64,000 nucleotides of DNA, taken from the NCBI GenBank assembly GCA_964577275.1, contig CAZNYR010000001.1, positions 44,821 to 108,820 of the forward strand, written 5' to 3'. This document shows positions 51,234 through 59,241 of the stretch, in pieces; position 1 is the stretch's first letter; every line of letters starts with the position of its first letter. A model generated the notes under the pieces. It was not told where the DNA came from. It saw only the letters and a program-made list of their open reading frames with translations, and ran no database searches. The DNA is from UBA2561 sp964577275 (lineage in GTDB: Bacteria; Bacteroidota; Bacteroidia; Cytophagales; Thermoflexibacteraceae). Made by a program: the position numbers and the translations under genes.

Positions 51234-52454
51234 ATGAAAAAAAAAGTCATGAATGATCCTGTTTATGGATTAATTACAATTCATAACGAATTAATTTTAA
51301 AAATTATTGACCATCGTTTTTTTCAACGCTTGCGCCGAATTAAACAACTGAGCCTCACCGAGTTAGTGTATCCGGGCGCAAATCACACGCGCTTTCATCA
51401 TGCCATTGGTGCTATGCACCTGATGCGGCAGGCTTTGGATACCTTACGGCACAAAGGGCATTCCATTTCAGATGAAGAATACGAGGCGGCACTCTTAGCC
51501 ATTTTGTTGCATGATGTCGGACACGCTCCTTTTTCGCATTCTTTGGAATATACCTTACTTCATGTTTCTCATGAAGAAATATCCCTACGAATTATGCAAT
51601 TTCTGAATCAAGAACTTGATGGAAAATTGAATTTGGCAGTTCGGATTTTTGAAAATTCATACGAACGGACATTCTTTCATCAACTCGTTTCGGGACAACT
51701 TGATACGGACAGACTTGATTATTTGCAACGGGATAGCTTTTTTACGGGGGTGATTGAGGGACGTGTCGGGGCGGATAGAATTTTAAAACTGCTTGATATT
51801 CAGGATGGTAAATTAGTCGTGGAACAAAAAGGAATTTATGGTATCGAGCATTTTTTGACAGTACGCCGAATTATGTACTGGCAAGTATATTTACACAAAA
51901 CCACCGTCGGTGCTGAGCAATTATTGATTCGGATTTTGGAACGAGCCAAATTTTTGACCACAAAAAATGATGTGCTTTTTGCAACGCCAGCGTTAGAATT
52001 TTTCTTAAAAAATACGATTTCTCGTGAGAATTTTATAGAAAATCATTTGATTCTGGAGCAATTTACGCAATTGGATGATGTCGATATTTGGGCGAGTATC
52101 AAGGCATGGACAACGCACCCCGATTGGATTCTGGCAGAGCTGTGCCAACGACTTTTGCAACGGCGTTTTTTTCGGGTTGAATTATCCAACGAACCCTTTG
52201 ATTATCAGCGTTGTAAGCAACTCAAGAAGCAGATTCGGTCGGCGTACCACTTAGAAAAGAAAGAAATCCATTATTTTTTTGCCAGCGGAAGCATCACCAA
52301 TTCGGCGTATCTTTCGGGCAATCGAAAAATTGGAATTTTACAAAAAAATAATATCGTATCGGATGTGGCACAACTTTCTGATTTACAGAATATTAAAGCA
52401 CTAACCAAAAAGGTCAAAAAATATTATTTATGTTATCCCAAAGAATTTCATTAG
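51234..52454 (+). CDS. HD-domain phosphohydrolase
   Basis: The 406-residue protein belongs to the SAMHD1/dGTPase-like HD group. The N terminus has the family's NDPVYGLITIHNELILKIIDHRFFQRLRRIKQL. Metal-binding residues are seen at TRFHHAIGAMHL (near 57), LLHDVGHAPFSHSLE (HD pair near 95) and QLDTDRLDYLQRDS (near 155-168). It likely hydrolyses (d)NTPs or other nucleotides; the substrate is not decided. It is monocistronic, preceded by a dyad element. Confidence 0.92.
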   Translation: MKKKVMNDPVYGLITIHNELILKIIDHRFFQRLRRIKQLSLTELVYPGANHTRFHHAIGAMHLMRQALDTLRHKGHSISDEEYEAALLAILLHDVGHAPFSHSLEYTLLHVSHEEISLRIMQFLNQELDGKLNLAVRIFENSYERTFFHQLVSGQLDTDRLDYLQRDSFFTGVIEGRVGADRILKLLDIQDGKLVVEQKGIYGIEHFLTVRRIMYWQVYLHKTTVGAEQLLIRILERAKFLTTKNDVLFATPALEFFLKNTISRENFIENHLILEQFTQLDDVDIWASIKAWTTHPDWILAELCQRLLQRRFFRVELSNEPFDYQRCKQLKKQIRSAYHLEKKEIHYFFASGSITNSAYLSGNRKIGILQKNNIVSDVAQLSDLQNIKALTKKVKKYYLCYPKEFH

Positions 52455-52486
52455 CCCAAAAATACAAACTCATCCTGATGTAATGT

Positions 52487-52744
52487 CTAACCAAAAATGC
52501 GTTTAATTTTGTTAAAAATTCCTTTTTCTTCGGGTTTTTCAGGTTCAGGAACGTAACTGGGGTCGTCCTCAATTTCGTCAATGTGGTGTCGAATGGCTTT
52601 AATTTTTTCGTCCAATTCTTCGATTTCGCTTTCATATTTGATACGTTTGCCCGCATCGGTAGTCGAAACTTTTTTGTTTCGGATGATATTAATTCGCTTA
52701 GTTAATTTTCTAAGTTCTTTTTTGAGTGCAGCAACTTCGGACAT
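52487..52744 (-). CDS. Small coiled-coil protein
   Basis: From ATG 52744 (MSEVAALKKELRKLTKRI) the protein is 85 residues: two charged amphipathic helices (about 3-62; EIEELDEKIKAIRHHIDEIE) and a proline/glutamate-rich end with GIFNKIKRIFG, an amphipathic C-terminal helix that could touch the membrane. The longer frame from 52837 adds 31 hydrophobic and basic residues. The family is unknown. It is convergent with the HD gene. Confidence 0.5.
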   Translation of the reverse strand: MSEVAALKKELRKLTKRINIIRNKKVSTTDAGKRIKYESEIEELDEKIKAIRHHIDEIEDDPSYVPEPEKPEEKGIFNKIKRIFG

Positions 52745-53004
52745 GATGTTCAAGGTTTTAGGTTTGATACGAAAATAATTGATTTTTATAGCTAAAGCAA
52801 TTTTGTAGCTGGAAAAGTTCCGAAAACAAGGGAACATCCCGAAGACGAACTCTTGTTGAGCTTTGCGTTCTCACTCACGAAAAAATTGCCAAAATCCTTA
52901 TAAATTCCATAATTATTGTATATTTGGGATTAGTGTGTTGATTCATCAGCATTCCTTAAACCTAATTTTGCTAACTCATTGACTATTAATTAAATAAAAA
53001 TGAC

Positions 53005-53376
53005 ATGAAATATTCTGTTGAGAAACACGAAAAATACGTTTTGCTTTCTTTGGGCGAAGAAAAATTGGACTCTTCGGTCGCTCCAAAACTCAAAAGCGAA
53101 TTTGTAACATTCACGCAATCAGGCACTAAGAATTTAATTTTGGACATGACTCAAGTCAAATATGTCGATTCTTCGGGCTTGAGTTCGATTTTGGTGGCTA
53201 ACCGATTAGTTACCGAATTACAAGGTACATTAGTTCTCACTTGCCTAAGCGACCACGTCATGAAATTGATTACGATTTCTAAATTAGATAACGTGCTAAA
53301 TATTTTACCGAGTGTCGAAGAGGGCGTAGATAGAGTTTTTATGGAAGAGTTAGAACGTGATTTACGACAAGGATAG
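53005..53376 (+). CDS. STAS-domain anti-sigma factor antagonist
   Basis: The 123-residue cytoplasmic protein is a single STAS domain with the phosphorylation-site block VKYVDSSGLSSI; Ser56 or Ser57 is the expected regulatory residue. In partner-switching systems the unphosphorylated protein binds an anti-sigma kinase and a PP2C phosphatase reactivates it. No kinase partner is adjacent, but a probable SpoIIE-type phosphatase starts at 62755. A TATATTTG box (52919-52926) lies 79 bp upstream. Confidence 0.92.
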   Translation: MKYSVEKHEKYVLLSLGEEKLDSSVAPKLKSEFVTFTQSGTKNLILDMTQVKYVDSSGLSSILVANRLVTELQGTLVLTCLSDHVMKLITISKLDNVLNILPSVEEGVDRVFMEELERDLRQG

Positions 53377-53386
53377 TTCGATAAAT

Positions 53387-53413
53387 GCTTATAGGGCTTC
53401 AAACCCTATAAGC
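53387..53413. terminator. Terminator between STAS and PorV-like genes
   Basis: GCTTATAGGG (53387-53396) and CCCTATAAGC (53404-53413) form a perfect 10-bp stem between converging genes. The T run is absent on the plus side, so it may depend on other features. Confidence 0.65.
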
Positions 53414-53433
53414 GTTAAATGCTTGATTACCAA

Positions 53434-54258
53434 TTATTTTCTTGTCTTTTTCAAGGGGGTATATATCATCGAAAATGTATTGCTGGGCTGTAAATCCGTA
53501 TGGCTCTGAAAAGCATAATCAAACCGAAAGTTCCATAGTTTTAAGCCGATGCCAAACGTATTCAAAAACGGCTTAGTCGAAAGTCCAGTTCGTAAAATTA
53601 CAGACGTAACGAGCTGATATTCAATGCCTACCCGAACCGTAGGGTCAAAGTCGATGTCTTTATCGACCTGAAAATTGAGCGTGAAGTTTTGACGAGGAAA
53701 ATACGAAAATCCAGCCTTCATGAGTGTGGGATGCCTCTCACTCTGAAAATCCGAAATTTTTGCCCGATTAAAGTTATAAATGTGCGCCCCGATAGCAAAG
53801 TCTTTTCGCAAAAGCATCCTGCCACCCAGCTCACCTACCCAAGTTTGGCGCACGCCGAGATTTTCAGCCGAAACCTGCAAATAATTGATTTTCAGTCCAA
53901 TGCTGGCATTTGTAATTTTATGTCCCATGCCAATTCCGCATAAAGTTTCGTGATACAAATCGCCTCCAAACCGACTCAAAGTCATTGTTGCCGTGCCGTA
54001 TTTTGTAGGCTGAATCGCCCCGACGAAAATTGTATGGAGTTCGGGTATCCAAAACTGATTTTTATAACCCGTAAAAATGGCTTTTTCGTCCGTCCAAGCC
54101 AACGCTCCAATATTATTGAGGCTCGAAAAAGGGTCGGTCAAAACCACATTGGCACCGCCCATGCCATCGGCACGACTTCCGGAAAAGCCCTGAAAAACTT
54201 GTCCAAAAGCCTGAAAACCAGCGAGAAATAAGGCAACAAAAACAAAAATCCGAATCAC
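53434..54258 (-). CDS. PorV/UPF0164-like outer-membrane barrel
   Basis: The 274-residue protein has a signal peptide (cleavage near AFG, residue 19). The N-terminal SRADGMGGANVVLTDPFSSLNNIGALAW resembles the FadL/PorV/UPF0164 start, in which a short N-terminal plug precedes a 14-strand barrel. Alternating strands follow (TATMTLSRFGGDLYHETLCGIGMGHKI, ASIGLKINYLQVSAENLG). PorV and PorQ help type IX secretion; whether this is either is not clear. It is convergent with the STAS gene. Confidence 0.7.
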   Translation of the reverse strand: MIRIFVFVALFLAGFQAFGQVFQGFSGSRADGMGGANVVLTDPFSSLNNIGALAWTDEKAIFTGYKNQFWIPELHTIFVGAIQPTKYGTATMTLSRFGGDLYHETLCGIGMGHKITNASIGLKINYLQVSAENLGVRQTWVGELGGRMLLRKDFAIGAHIYNFNRAKISDFQSERHPTLMKAGFSYFPRQNFTLNFQVDKDIDFDPTVRVGIEYQLVTSVILRTGLSTKPFLNTFGIGLKLWNFRFDYAFQSHTDLQPSNTFSMIYTPLKKTRK

Positions 54259-54315
54259 GACAGCTCTTATTTAAAAAACCTGCGAAGCTACGAAAACTCG
54301 GCAGGTCTGCGGTAT

Positions 54316-54690
54316 TTAAAAAGGTAAATTATCGGAGTCCATATCCGACTCGCTCATGATTTCGGGTGGCGGGATATCATCGACTGGCGGCGGTGGCTCC
54401 ACTTGATGCGTGGCAACTGATTCAATGCGCCATGCCTCCAAATTGGTGAAATAAATCGTTTCGCTATTTTTTTGATAGGCTCGCCCTTTCAAATTAAAAT
54501 GCACATTAATTTCATCATTCAATCCGTAATCGTCCAGCAGGCTGCATCGGTCTTGCGTGAGCTGAAATTTGACTTGTTGCGGATACATTCCATCTTCGAT
54601 TTCGATAACAAACTCTCGTTTTCGGAATCGTTCGCTAATTTGTTGTTCGTCTGATTTGACCAACAACTTTCCCTTCGCTTCGTAAGACAT
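54316..54690 (-). CDS. DUF3127 protein with SSB-like acidic C terminus
   Basis: The 124-residue protein begins with an OB-like beta domain (about 1-90: YEAKGKLLVKSDEQQISERFRKREFVIEIEDG, YFTNLEAWRIE), typical of DUF3127. A proline-rich linker (VEPPPPVDDIPPPE) leads to the end SESDMDSDNLPF, which matches the acidic single-stranded-DNA-binding protein tip (DDDIPF) used to recruit repair enzymes. DUF3127 is found mainly in Bacteroidota with unknown function. A DNA role is inference. Confidence 0.8.
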   Translation of the reverse strand: MSYEAKGKLLVKSDEQQISERFRKREFVIEIEDGMYPQQVKFQLTQDRCSLLDDYGLNDEINVHFNLKGRAYQKNSETIYFTNLEAWRIESVATHQVEPPPPVDDIPPPEIMSESDMDSDNLPF

Positions 54691-54743
54691 TTTCTCGTAA
54701 TTTTATGGTACAAATTGAGTTCAAAAATACGTGAAAAAAACGG

Positions 54744-55406
54744 TCAGACCAAAATTAATTTCGGACGGTCTTCGGGTAATAATTCGGGTGGAATGCCGAA
54801 ATATTTTCCTATAAAATCTTCCATATCTTGTTTGGTTTCGGCGGATAACTTTTCGTGTAATGCTTCGATAGCCTCGCCCGAAATCATCAAAAGTTCTTCG
54901 TTTAAAACCAGTTTTTCATCATCAGAAATCAACGCAATAATCTGATATTCAGATAGTTCGTTTCGTTTTTTGTGTGTAACGATGCACTGTTCAATCCATG
55001 TTTCATAATGCTCTTTTGTTTCCGATTGATATAACTGATGGATGCGTTCGGCAAAATTAATTTGGCTATAAAATTCGATAATGACTTTTTCGGATTCTTT
55101 GGAAACCCCAAAAGCCTTATCCAACGCACAAGTATTACAAATTGCCATCTCGGCAATGGTTTCTGTTAGGTCAAATTCGGCGTATTTTTTCAAGACCTTA
55201 TTTACATGATAACTTTTATTTTTTAGACTTTTTTCGCAGATAAGACACTGATTATAAGGCTTTTGTGTAATCGAATCGCAAAATAGCGATGGAATAGGCA
55301 CGGTGAGAAATTCCGTTTCAGAAAGTGCAACCCAGAGTTGTTCCAGCTCTTCAGGACTTAGATTTTCCAGTTCTTCTTCTGGCGTATTTTCTTGATGTTC
55401 AGACAT
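54744..55406 (-). CDS. Bacteroidota protein with two CxxC pairs
   Basis: From ATG 55406 (MSEHQENTPEEELENLS) the protein is 220 residues. An acidic N-terminal region precedes Cys54-x2-Cys57 (CLICEKS) and Cys90-x2-Cys93 (CNTCALD), spaced 32 residues apart and able to hold a zinc ion. The C-terminal part is helical. I do not recognise the family. It lies 53 bp upstream of the DUF3127 gene on the same strand, so the two may be co-transcribed. The frame from 55460 adds 18 residues without support. Confidence 0.6.
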   Translation of the reverse strand: MSEHQENTPEEELENLSPEELEQLWVALSETEFLTVPIPSLFCDSITQKPYNQCLICEKSLKNKSYHVNKVLKKYAEFDLTETIAEMAICNTCALDKAFGVSKESEKVIIEFYSQINFAERIHQLYQSETKEHYETWIEQCIVTHKKRNELSEYQIIALISDDEKLVLNEELLMISGEAIEALHEKLSAETKQDMEDFIGKYFGIPPELLPEDRPKLILV

Positions 55407-55542
55407 AAACGTATTTGGTTTTATGAAGGTAAATATCTGATTTTCATGCCTTAAATCCAAATTATTTTCCCCGAAAGCTACGGATTGTCGTATTCATTTT
55501 CGGATATAGCACACCATGCTGAGCGTGAAAATATAAATTTTA

Positions 55543-55569
55543 GGCATAGAATTTAGTTCATTCTATGCC
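55543..55569 (-). terminator. Terminator after prfA
   Basis: GGCATAGAAT (55543-55552) and ATTCTATGCC (55560-55569) form a perfect 10-bp stem, followed on the minus strand by TAAAATTTA. It lies 35 bp past the prfA stop. Confidence 0.8.
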
Positions 55570-55603
55570 CCAAAAATATGGATACCGCAATAATTTTGAG
55601 CGA

Positions 55604-56686
55604 TTAGGCGAGAGATTCTGTGCCTTCCTGCATTCTATCGGCATTATCAGCGATGCGTAATTTTTCGATAAAATCGGCAATATTTCCGTCCATGACCGTT
55701 GGCAAATTATACACACTGTGATTAATTCGGTGGTCAGTAACACGTCCTTGTGGATAATTATACGTCCGAATTTTGTCCGAACGGTCTCCACTCCCAACCA
55801 TCAAACGGCGATGCGCCCCGACTTCCTCTTGGTGTTTTTTGACTTCCAAATCATAAATTCGAGAGCGCAACACTTTCAAAGCCTTATCCAAATTTTTGAT
55901 TTGCGATTTTTCATCCTGACACTGTACCACAATTCCTGTTGGCTCGTGCGTTAATCGAACCGCTGAATACGTGGTATTGACCGATTGACCGCCCGGTCCT
56001 GAGGAGCAATATGTATCTTTTCGGACATCGTTCATGTCGATTTCGACCTCCACATCGTCCATTTCTGGCAAAACTGCCACGCTCGCCGCCGAAGTATGCA
56101 CTCGTCCTTGTGTTTCGGTGGCCGGGATGCGTTGCACGCGATGCACGCCCGATTCGTATTTGAGTGCGCCATATACATCCTCCTCGCCCGAAACCGTGCA
56201 AGTAATTTCTTTGTAACCGCCCGAAGTACCTTCGGTATAATCCAAAAGTTCTGATTTCCAGCCTTTTTGTTCAAAAAAGCGCAAATATAATCGGTATAAA
56301 TCGCCCGCAAAAATGGCGGCTTCGTCCCCGCCTGTGCCTGCCCGAATTTCGAGAATGGCATTTTTATCATCGTTGGGGTCTTTCGGGATAAGCAATGTTT
56401 TCAGAATCCCCTCAATTTCAGCTTTTTGCACGGAAAGTTCGTCAAGTTCTGTTTTTGCCATATCCCGAAATTCGGGGTCTTTTTCCGTTTTCAGAATGTC
56501 TTTAGAACTTTCGATATTGCCCAGAATATCCTTGTAAGTTTTGTACTCTTTGACAATCTTTTCGAGCGATTTGTATTCCTTGCTGATTCTGGTATAAGCA
56601 CCTATATCAGACATGAGGTCAGGGCTAACCATCTTATCGGATACATCATCAAAACGCCTTGAGATGGCTTCTAATTTATCTATCAT
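55604..56686 (-). CDS. prfA: Peptide chain release factor 1
   Basis: The 360-residue cytoplasmic factor ends translation at UAA and UAG. The tripeptide anticodon PAT (in IPATETQGRVH, near 185) and the GGQ loop (SSGPGGQSVN, near 229-231) are present; RF2 would show SPF instead. Length equals the canonical RF1. It has its own terminator; no hemK (prmC) is adjacent. The start is MIDKLEAISRR at 56686. Confidence 0.97.
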   Translation of the reverse strand: MIDKLEAISRRFDDVSDKMVSPDLMSDIGAYTRISKEYKSLEKIVKEYKTYKDILGNIESSKDILKTEKDPEFRDMAKTELDELSVQKAEIEGILKTLLIPKDPNDDKNAILEIRAGTGGDEAAIFAGDLYRLYLRFFEQKGWKSELLDYTEGTSGGYKEITCTVSGEEDVYGALKYESGVHRVQRIPATETQGRVHTSAASVAVLPEMDDVEVEIDMNDVRKDTYCSSGPGGQSVNTTYSAVRLTHEPTGIVVQCQDEKSQIKNLDKALKVLRSRIYDLEVKKHQEEVGAHRRLMVGSGDRSDKIRTYNYPQGRVTDHRINHSVYNLPTVMDGNIADFIEKLRIADNADRMQEGTESLA

Positions 56687-56876
56687 AACAAAATTAATTC
56701 TATGTGATTGATTTTAAAGGAGTTAGATTCCTTTTTTAGGTATATTCGGAAATAAATTTGATTAAGAATTATGCGAAAGCAGACTAAAAAACCGATGAGT
56801 TTTTAGGAAATAGGAAAGGAAGCTAATGAAAAAATAAATAAACAATAGTTACCATAATGATAATTTGGCTTTAATT

Positions 56877-57857
56877 CTACGCAAAGATACGATTTATTTT
56901 ACTATTTTTCAAAACATAAAACCTTACCCAGTCAAAAATTTTACGATATTTGTCTGCCGTCTGCTCGGCTTTTTTATACCCCAAAATCCGACTTAATATC
57001 TTCATTATCAATGACTTTTGGGGAATATAATTGGGAGTTAATTCGTATATTTTAGCCGTACATTGTTCAAATAATTCGGGCGACTCACGGACAAAAATAC
57101 GATTGCCGTCCCGATGGGCTTGAGTCAAGATTTGTGCCGTTTCCGAATCCATCGCTGGGCGCAAATGTTGCTCCACAAGTTCTAAATAGCGCATTCGGTC
57201 TGCAAAATAATTGAGCAAACCCTTCCGCCGAGAAAGCGAATCAGTTTGCACAAAATAGGTTGTTCCCAAAAATGGATTTTCGATAAATTTGGCTTTTTGG
57301 TGCGCCAGCAACCAGACCAAATATGTATCATTAAATATTTCTAATTCGTTGATTATTAATGAATTATTAATTATGTTTTTCCGAAAAAGATACGCAGAAA
57401 TCGGCAGCCAAAAATCCCGAATCAATGCCCGTTCGGGCGAATTTGGCATGGCTTTATTCAGCATTTTGTATTGTTCTTTGGTGGATTCAAAAATCTGTTG
57501 AGCATGACAATAAATCACATCGGCGGTCGGATTTTTTTGCGCCCATTTGATTTGTTTTTCGAGCGTTTCGGCAGCCAGCGTATCATCCGCATCCAGAAAA
57601 CAAATCCAATCGCCCGAAGCCTCCCAAAGTCCGTGCATTCGTGCCGAATGTGCGCCTTGATTTTTTTGGTGAAAGACCTGAATATCAGCCGAATATTTTT
57701 CCAAAATTAGGGCAGAGTCATCAGTTGAGCCATCATCAATGACCAGGATTTCGAGTTCGGAATAGGTTTGGTTGAGTGCCGAACGGAGTGTCCGTTCAAG
57801 TGTTTTTTGGGCATTATGACACGGGATGATAAGCGATATTTTGGGTGGGCTTGTCAT
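56877..57857 (-). CDS. Glycosyltransferase family 2
   Basis: From ATG 57857 (MTSPPKISLIIPCHNAQKTLERTLRSALNQ) the protein is 326 residues. GT2 marks: SLIIPCHN, EILVIDDGSTDDS (near 41-53), NQGAHSARMHGL, and the metal site WICFLDADDTL (near 87-97). The end is basic and aromatic. It probably transfers a sugar to a surface glycan; the target is not known. The longer frame from 57881 adds MCFQPKHD. It follows the bL38 gene on the same strand, separated by a terminator. Confidence 0.92.
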   Translation of the reverse strand: MTSPPKISLIIPCHNAQKTLERTLRSALNQTYSELEILVIDDGSTDDSALILEKYSADIQVFHQKNQGAHSARMHGLWEASGDWICFLDADDTLAAETLEKQIKWAQKNPTADVIYCHAQQIFESTKEQYKMLNKAMPNSPERALIRDFWLPISAYLFRKNIINNSLIINELEIFNDTYLVWLLAHQKAKFIENPFLGTTYFVQTDSLSRRKGLLNYFADRMRYLELVEQHLRPAMDSETAQILTQAHRDGNRIFVRESPELFEQCTAKIYELTPNYIPQKSLIMKILSRILGYKKAEQTADKYRKIFDWVRFYVLKNSKINRIFA

Positions 57858-57882
57858 GTCATGTTTTGGTTGAAAACACAAA

Positions 57883-57907
57883 AAAAGCCCTTAAACGAAG
57901 GACTTTT
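57883..57907 (-). terminator. Terminator of the rpmB-rpmG-bL38 operon
   Basis: AAAAGCCCTT (57883-57892) pairs with AAGGACTTTT (57898-57907) with one G-U pair on the minus strand, followed by a T run. It lies 32 bp past the bL38 stop and before the glycosyltransferase gene. Confidence 0.85.
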
Positions 57908-57938
57908 CTTTTGCATTTTTATCGCTGAACGGGTGCGT

Positions 57939-58091
57939 TTATTTTTTCAAAGCGTTCTGTACTTGCTCCTCGGGAACAATTTCTTCCTTAAATGTATAAG
58001 CCCCTGTTTTTGCAGAACGTACTGTTCTGATAACTTTGGCATATTTTTGAGCCGTTTTATCCTTCAGCGTTGCAACTACCTTCTTTGCCAT
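57939..58091 (-). CDS. DUF4295 protein (ribosomal protein bL38 in Bacteroidota)
   Basis: Minus-strand ATG 58091 gives 50 residues: MAKKVVATLKDKTAQ, then KVIRTVRSAKTGAYTFKEEIVPE, and a lysine-rich end (NALKK). It matches the Bacteroidota-specific DUF4295. My recollection is that the Flavobacterium johnsoniae ribosome structure named it bL38; this is from memory and unchecked. Position directly after rpmG supports a ribosomal role. It is too short for most ORF filters. Confidence 0.88.
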   Translation of the reverse strand: MAKKVVATLKDKTAQKYAKVIRTVRSAKTGAYTFKEEIVPEEQVQNALKK

Positions 58092-58093
58092 GG

Positions 58094-58282
58094 TTATTTG
58101 ATTTCTTTGTGAACAGTATATTTTTTCAAAATCGGGTTAAATTTTCTCAACTCCATGCGTTCAGGAGTATTTTTTCGGTTCTTGACCGTGATGTATCGAG
58201 ATGTACCGGGCATCCCCGAAGCCTTGTGTTCGGTACATTCTAAAATAACCTGAATGCGGTTACCTTTTCCTTTTTTTGCCAT
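58094..58282 (-). CDS. rpmG: 50S ribosomal protein L33
   Basis: The 62-residue protein matches bL33: GNRIQVILECTEHK, SRYITVKNRKNTPERMELRKFNPIL. The Cys-poor form (CTEHK only) lacks the zinc-binding CxxC pairs, so it is the zinc-independent C-minus type. It lies between rpmB (50 bp upstream) and the bL38 gene, with 2 bp before the latter. All three are transcribed together. Confidence 0.96.
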   Translation of the reverse strand: MAKKGKGNRIQVILECTEHKASGMPGTSRYITVKNRKNTPERMELRKFNPILKKYTVHKEIK

Positions 58283-58332
58283 TTTAAATTGTGTTTATTG
58301 CCTGAAACAATCAGCAGGTAAAATTTCGGAAA

Positions 58333-58560
58333 TTAGAATTTTTTACCAGACTCCTTCAAGACGGTACTAATGCCTTTTTTGTTAATGGTTCTCAACACTT
58401 TGGTGCTGACCTTGAGCGTAATCCATCGGTCTTCTTCTGGGATGTAAAAACGCTTCTTGTGCAAGTTGGGTTTGAAGGTTCGCTTCGTCTTGTTTTGTGC
58501 GTGCGAAACATTATTCCCGACTTGTGTTCTTTTTCCAGATATATCGCAAACTCTTGCCAT
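58333..58560 (-). CDS. rpmB: 50S ribosomal protein L28
   Basis: The 75-residue bL28 has the usual MARVCDISGKRTQVGNNVSHAQNKTKR start and LKVSTKVLRTINKKGI later region. It opens the rpmB-rpmG-bL38 operon. The promoter is read on the minus strand as TTTGAA, 17 bp, TAATTTTG (58591-58621), about 30 bp before the start codon. Confidence 0.96.
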   Translation of the reverse strand: MARVCDISGKRTQVGNNVSHAQNKTKRTFKPNLHKKRFYIPEEDRWITLKVSTKVLRTINKKGISTVLKESGKKF

Positions 58561-58590
58561 GATTCATTTTTGGTTTTTCTAAACGAGGGG

Positions 58591-58621
58591 CAAAATTATA
58601 CTTTTTTTATGAATTTTCAAA
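58591..58621 (-). promoter_or_regulatory. Promoter of the rpmB operon
   Basis: The minus strand reads TTTGAA (58616-58621), a 17-bp spacer, then TAATTTTG (58591-58598). Spacing equals that of the promoters at 8005 and 26629. No dyad element is present, in line with constitutive expression. Confidence 0.65.
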
Positions 58622-58704
58622 AGTTTCAGTAAGAATAATTCTTTTTTTTGATAGAACAAAACCCAACAAACAAAACTATTGTTTTAGTTTTCGGCAAAAT
58701 GTCG

Positions 58705-58712
58705 TACCTTTG
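58705..58712 (+). promoter_or_regulatory. TACCTTTG -7 box of the BlaI-type gene
   Basis: TACCTTTG (58705-58712) lies 32 bp before ATG 58745, but no good -35 is found at 17 bp (TTTTAG). BlaI-type repressors bind dyads overlapping their own promoter, and the TGTCGTACCTTTGTG stretch is a candidate, though no clear dyad is visible. Confidence 0.35.
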
Positions 58713-58744
58713 TGTTGTCCGTAACTTTTTGATTTTCTGAATCT

Positions 58745-59152
58745 ATGAAACAATTAACCAAAGCCGAGGAACAGGTCATGCAGGTACTTTGGAAACTGGA
58801 AAAAGCCTTCGTCAAGGATATTATCGAGGAGTTGCCCCAGTTGCCCTCTACCCACAAAAAGCCAGCCTATAATACCATCTCAACCATTGTGCGGTTATTA
58901 GAAAAGAAAGGATTTATTGCCCACAAAGCATACGGAAAAACACATGAATATTATCCAATTATATCAAAAGACGTATATCGAAATGATTTTCTGAATCGGT
59001 TTCTGGGTAATTATTTTGGGGGTTCATTTCATCAGATGGTTTCTTTTTTTGTCAAAAAAAATGACATCGAACTCAATGAATTGGAGGAGATGATGAAATA
59101 TGTCGAAGATGACCTGAAAAGTCCGACAGACGACAAAACCGCCGATGCTTAA
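58745..59152 (+). CDS. BlaI/MecI/CopY-type transcriptional repressor
   Basis: The 135-residue protein has an N-terminal winged helix (LTKAEEQVMQVLWKLEKAFVKDIIEEL, NTISTIVRLLEKKGFIAHKAYGKTHEYYP) and a C-terminal dimer helix (ELNELEEMMKYVEDDL). Family members repress resistance or metal genes until cleaved by a BlaR1/M56 membrane protease or displaced by metal. No M56 gene is adjacent, so the trigger is unknown; a TlpA thioredoxin follows on the same strand 89 bp later. Confidence 0.9.
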   Translation: MKQLTKAEEQVMQVLWKLEKAFVKDIIEELPQLPSTHKKPAYNTISTIVRLLEKKGFIAHKAYGKTHEYYPIISKDVYRNDFLNRFLGNYFGGSFHQMVSFFVKKNDIELNELEEMMKYVEDDLKSPTDDKTADA

Positions 59153-59241
59153 CGTTTCATTCGTAAGGATTTGTAAACTTTTTGACCCCACTTGCGTTAC
59201 TGAAATTAGAAAAATTGAACTCAAATTAATAACATATTTTC

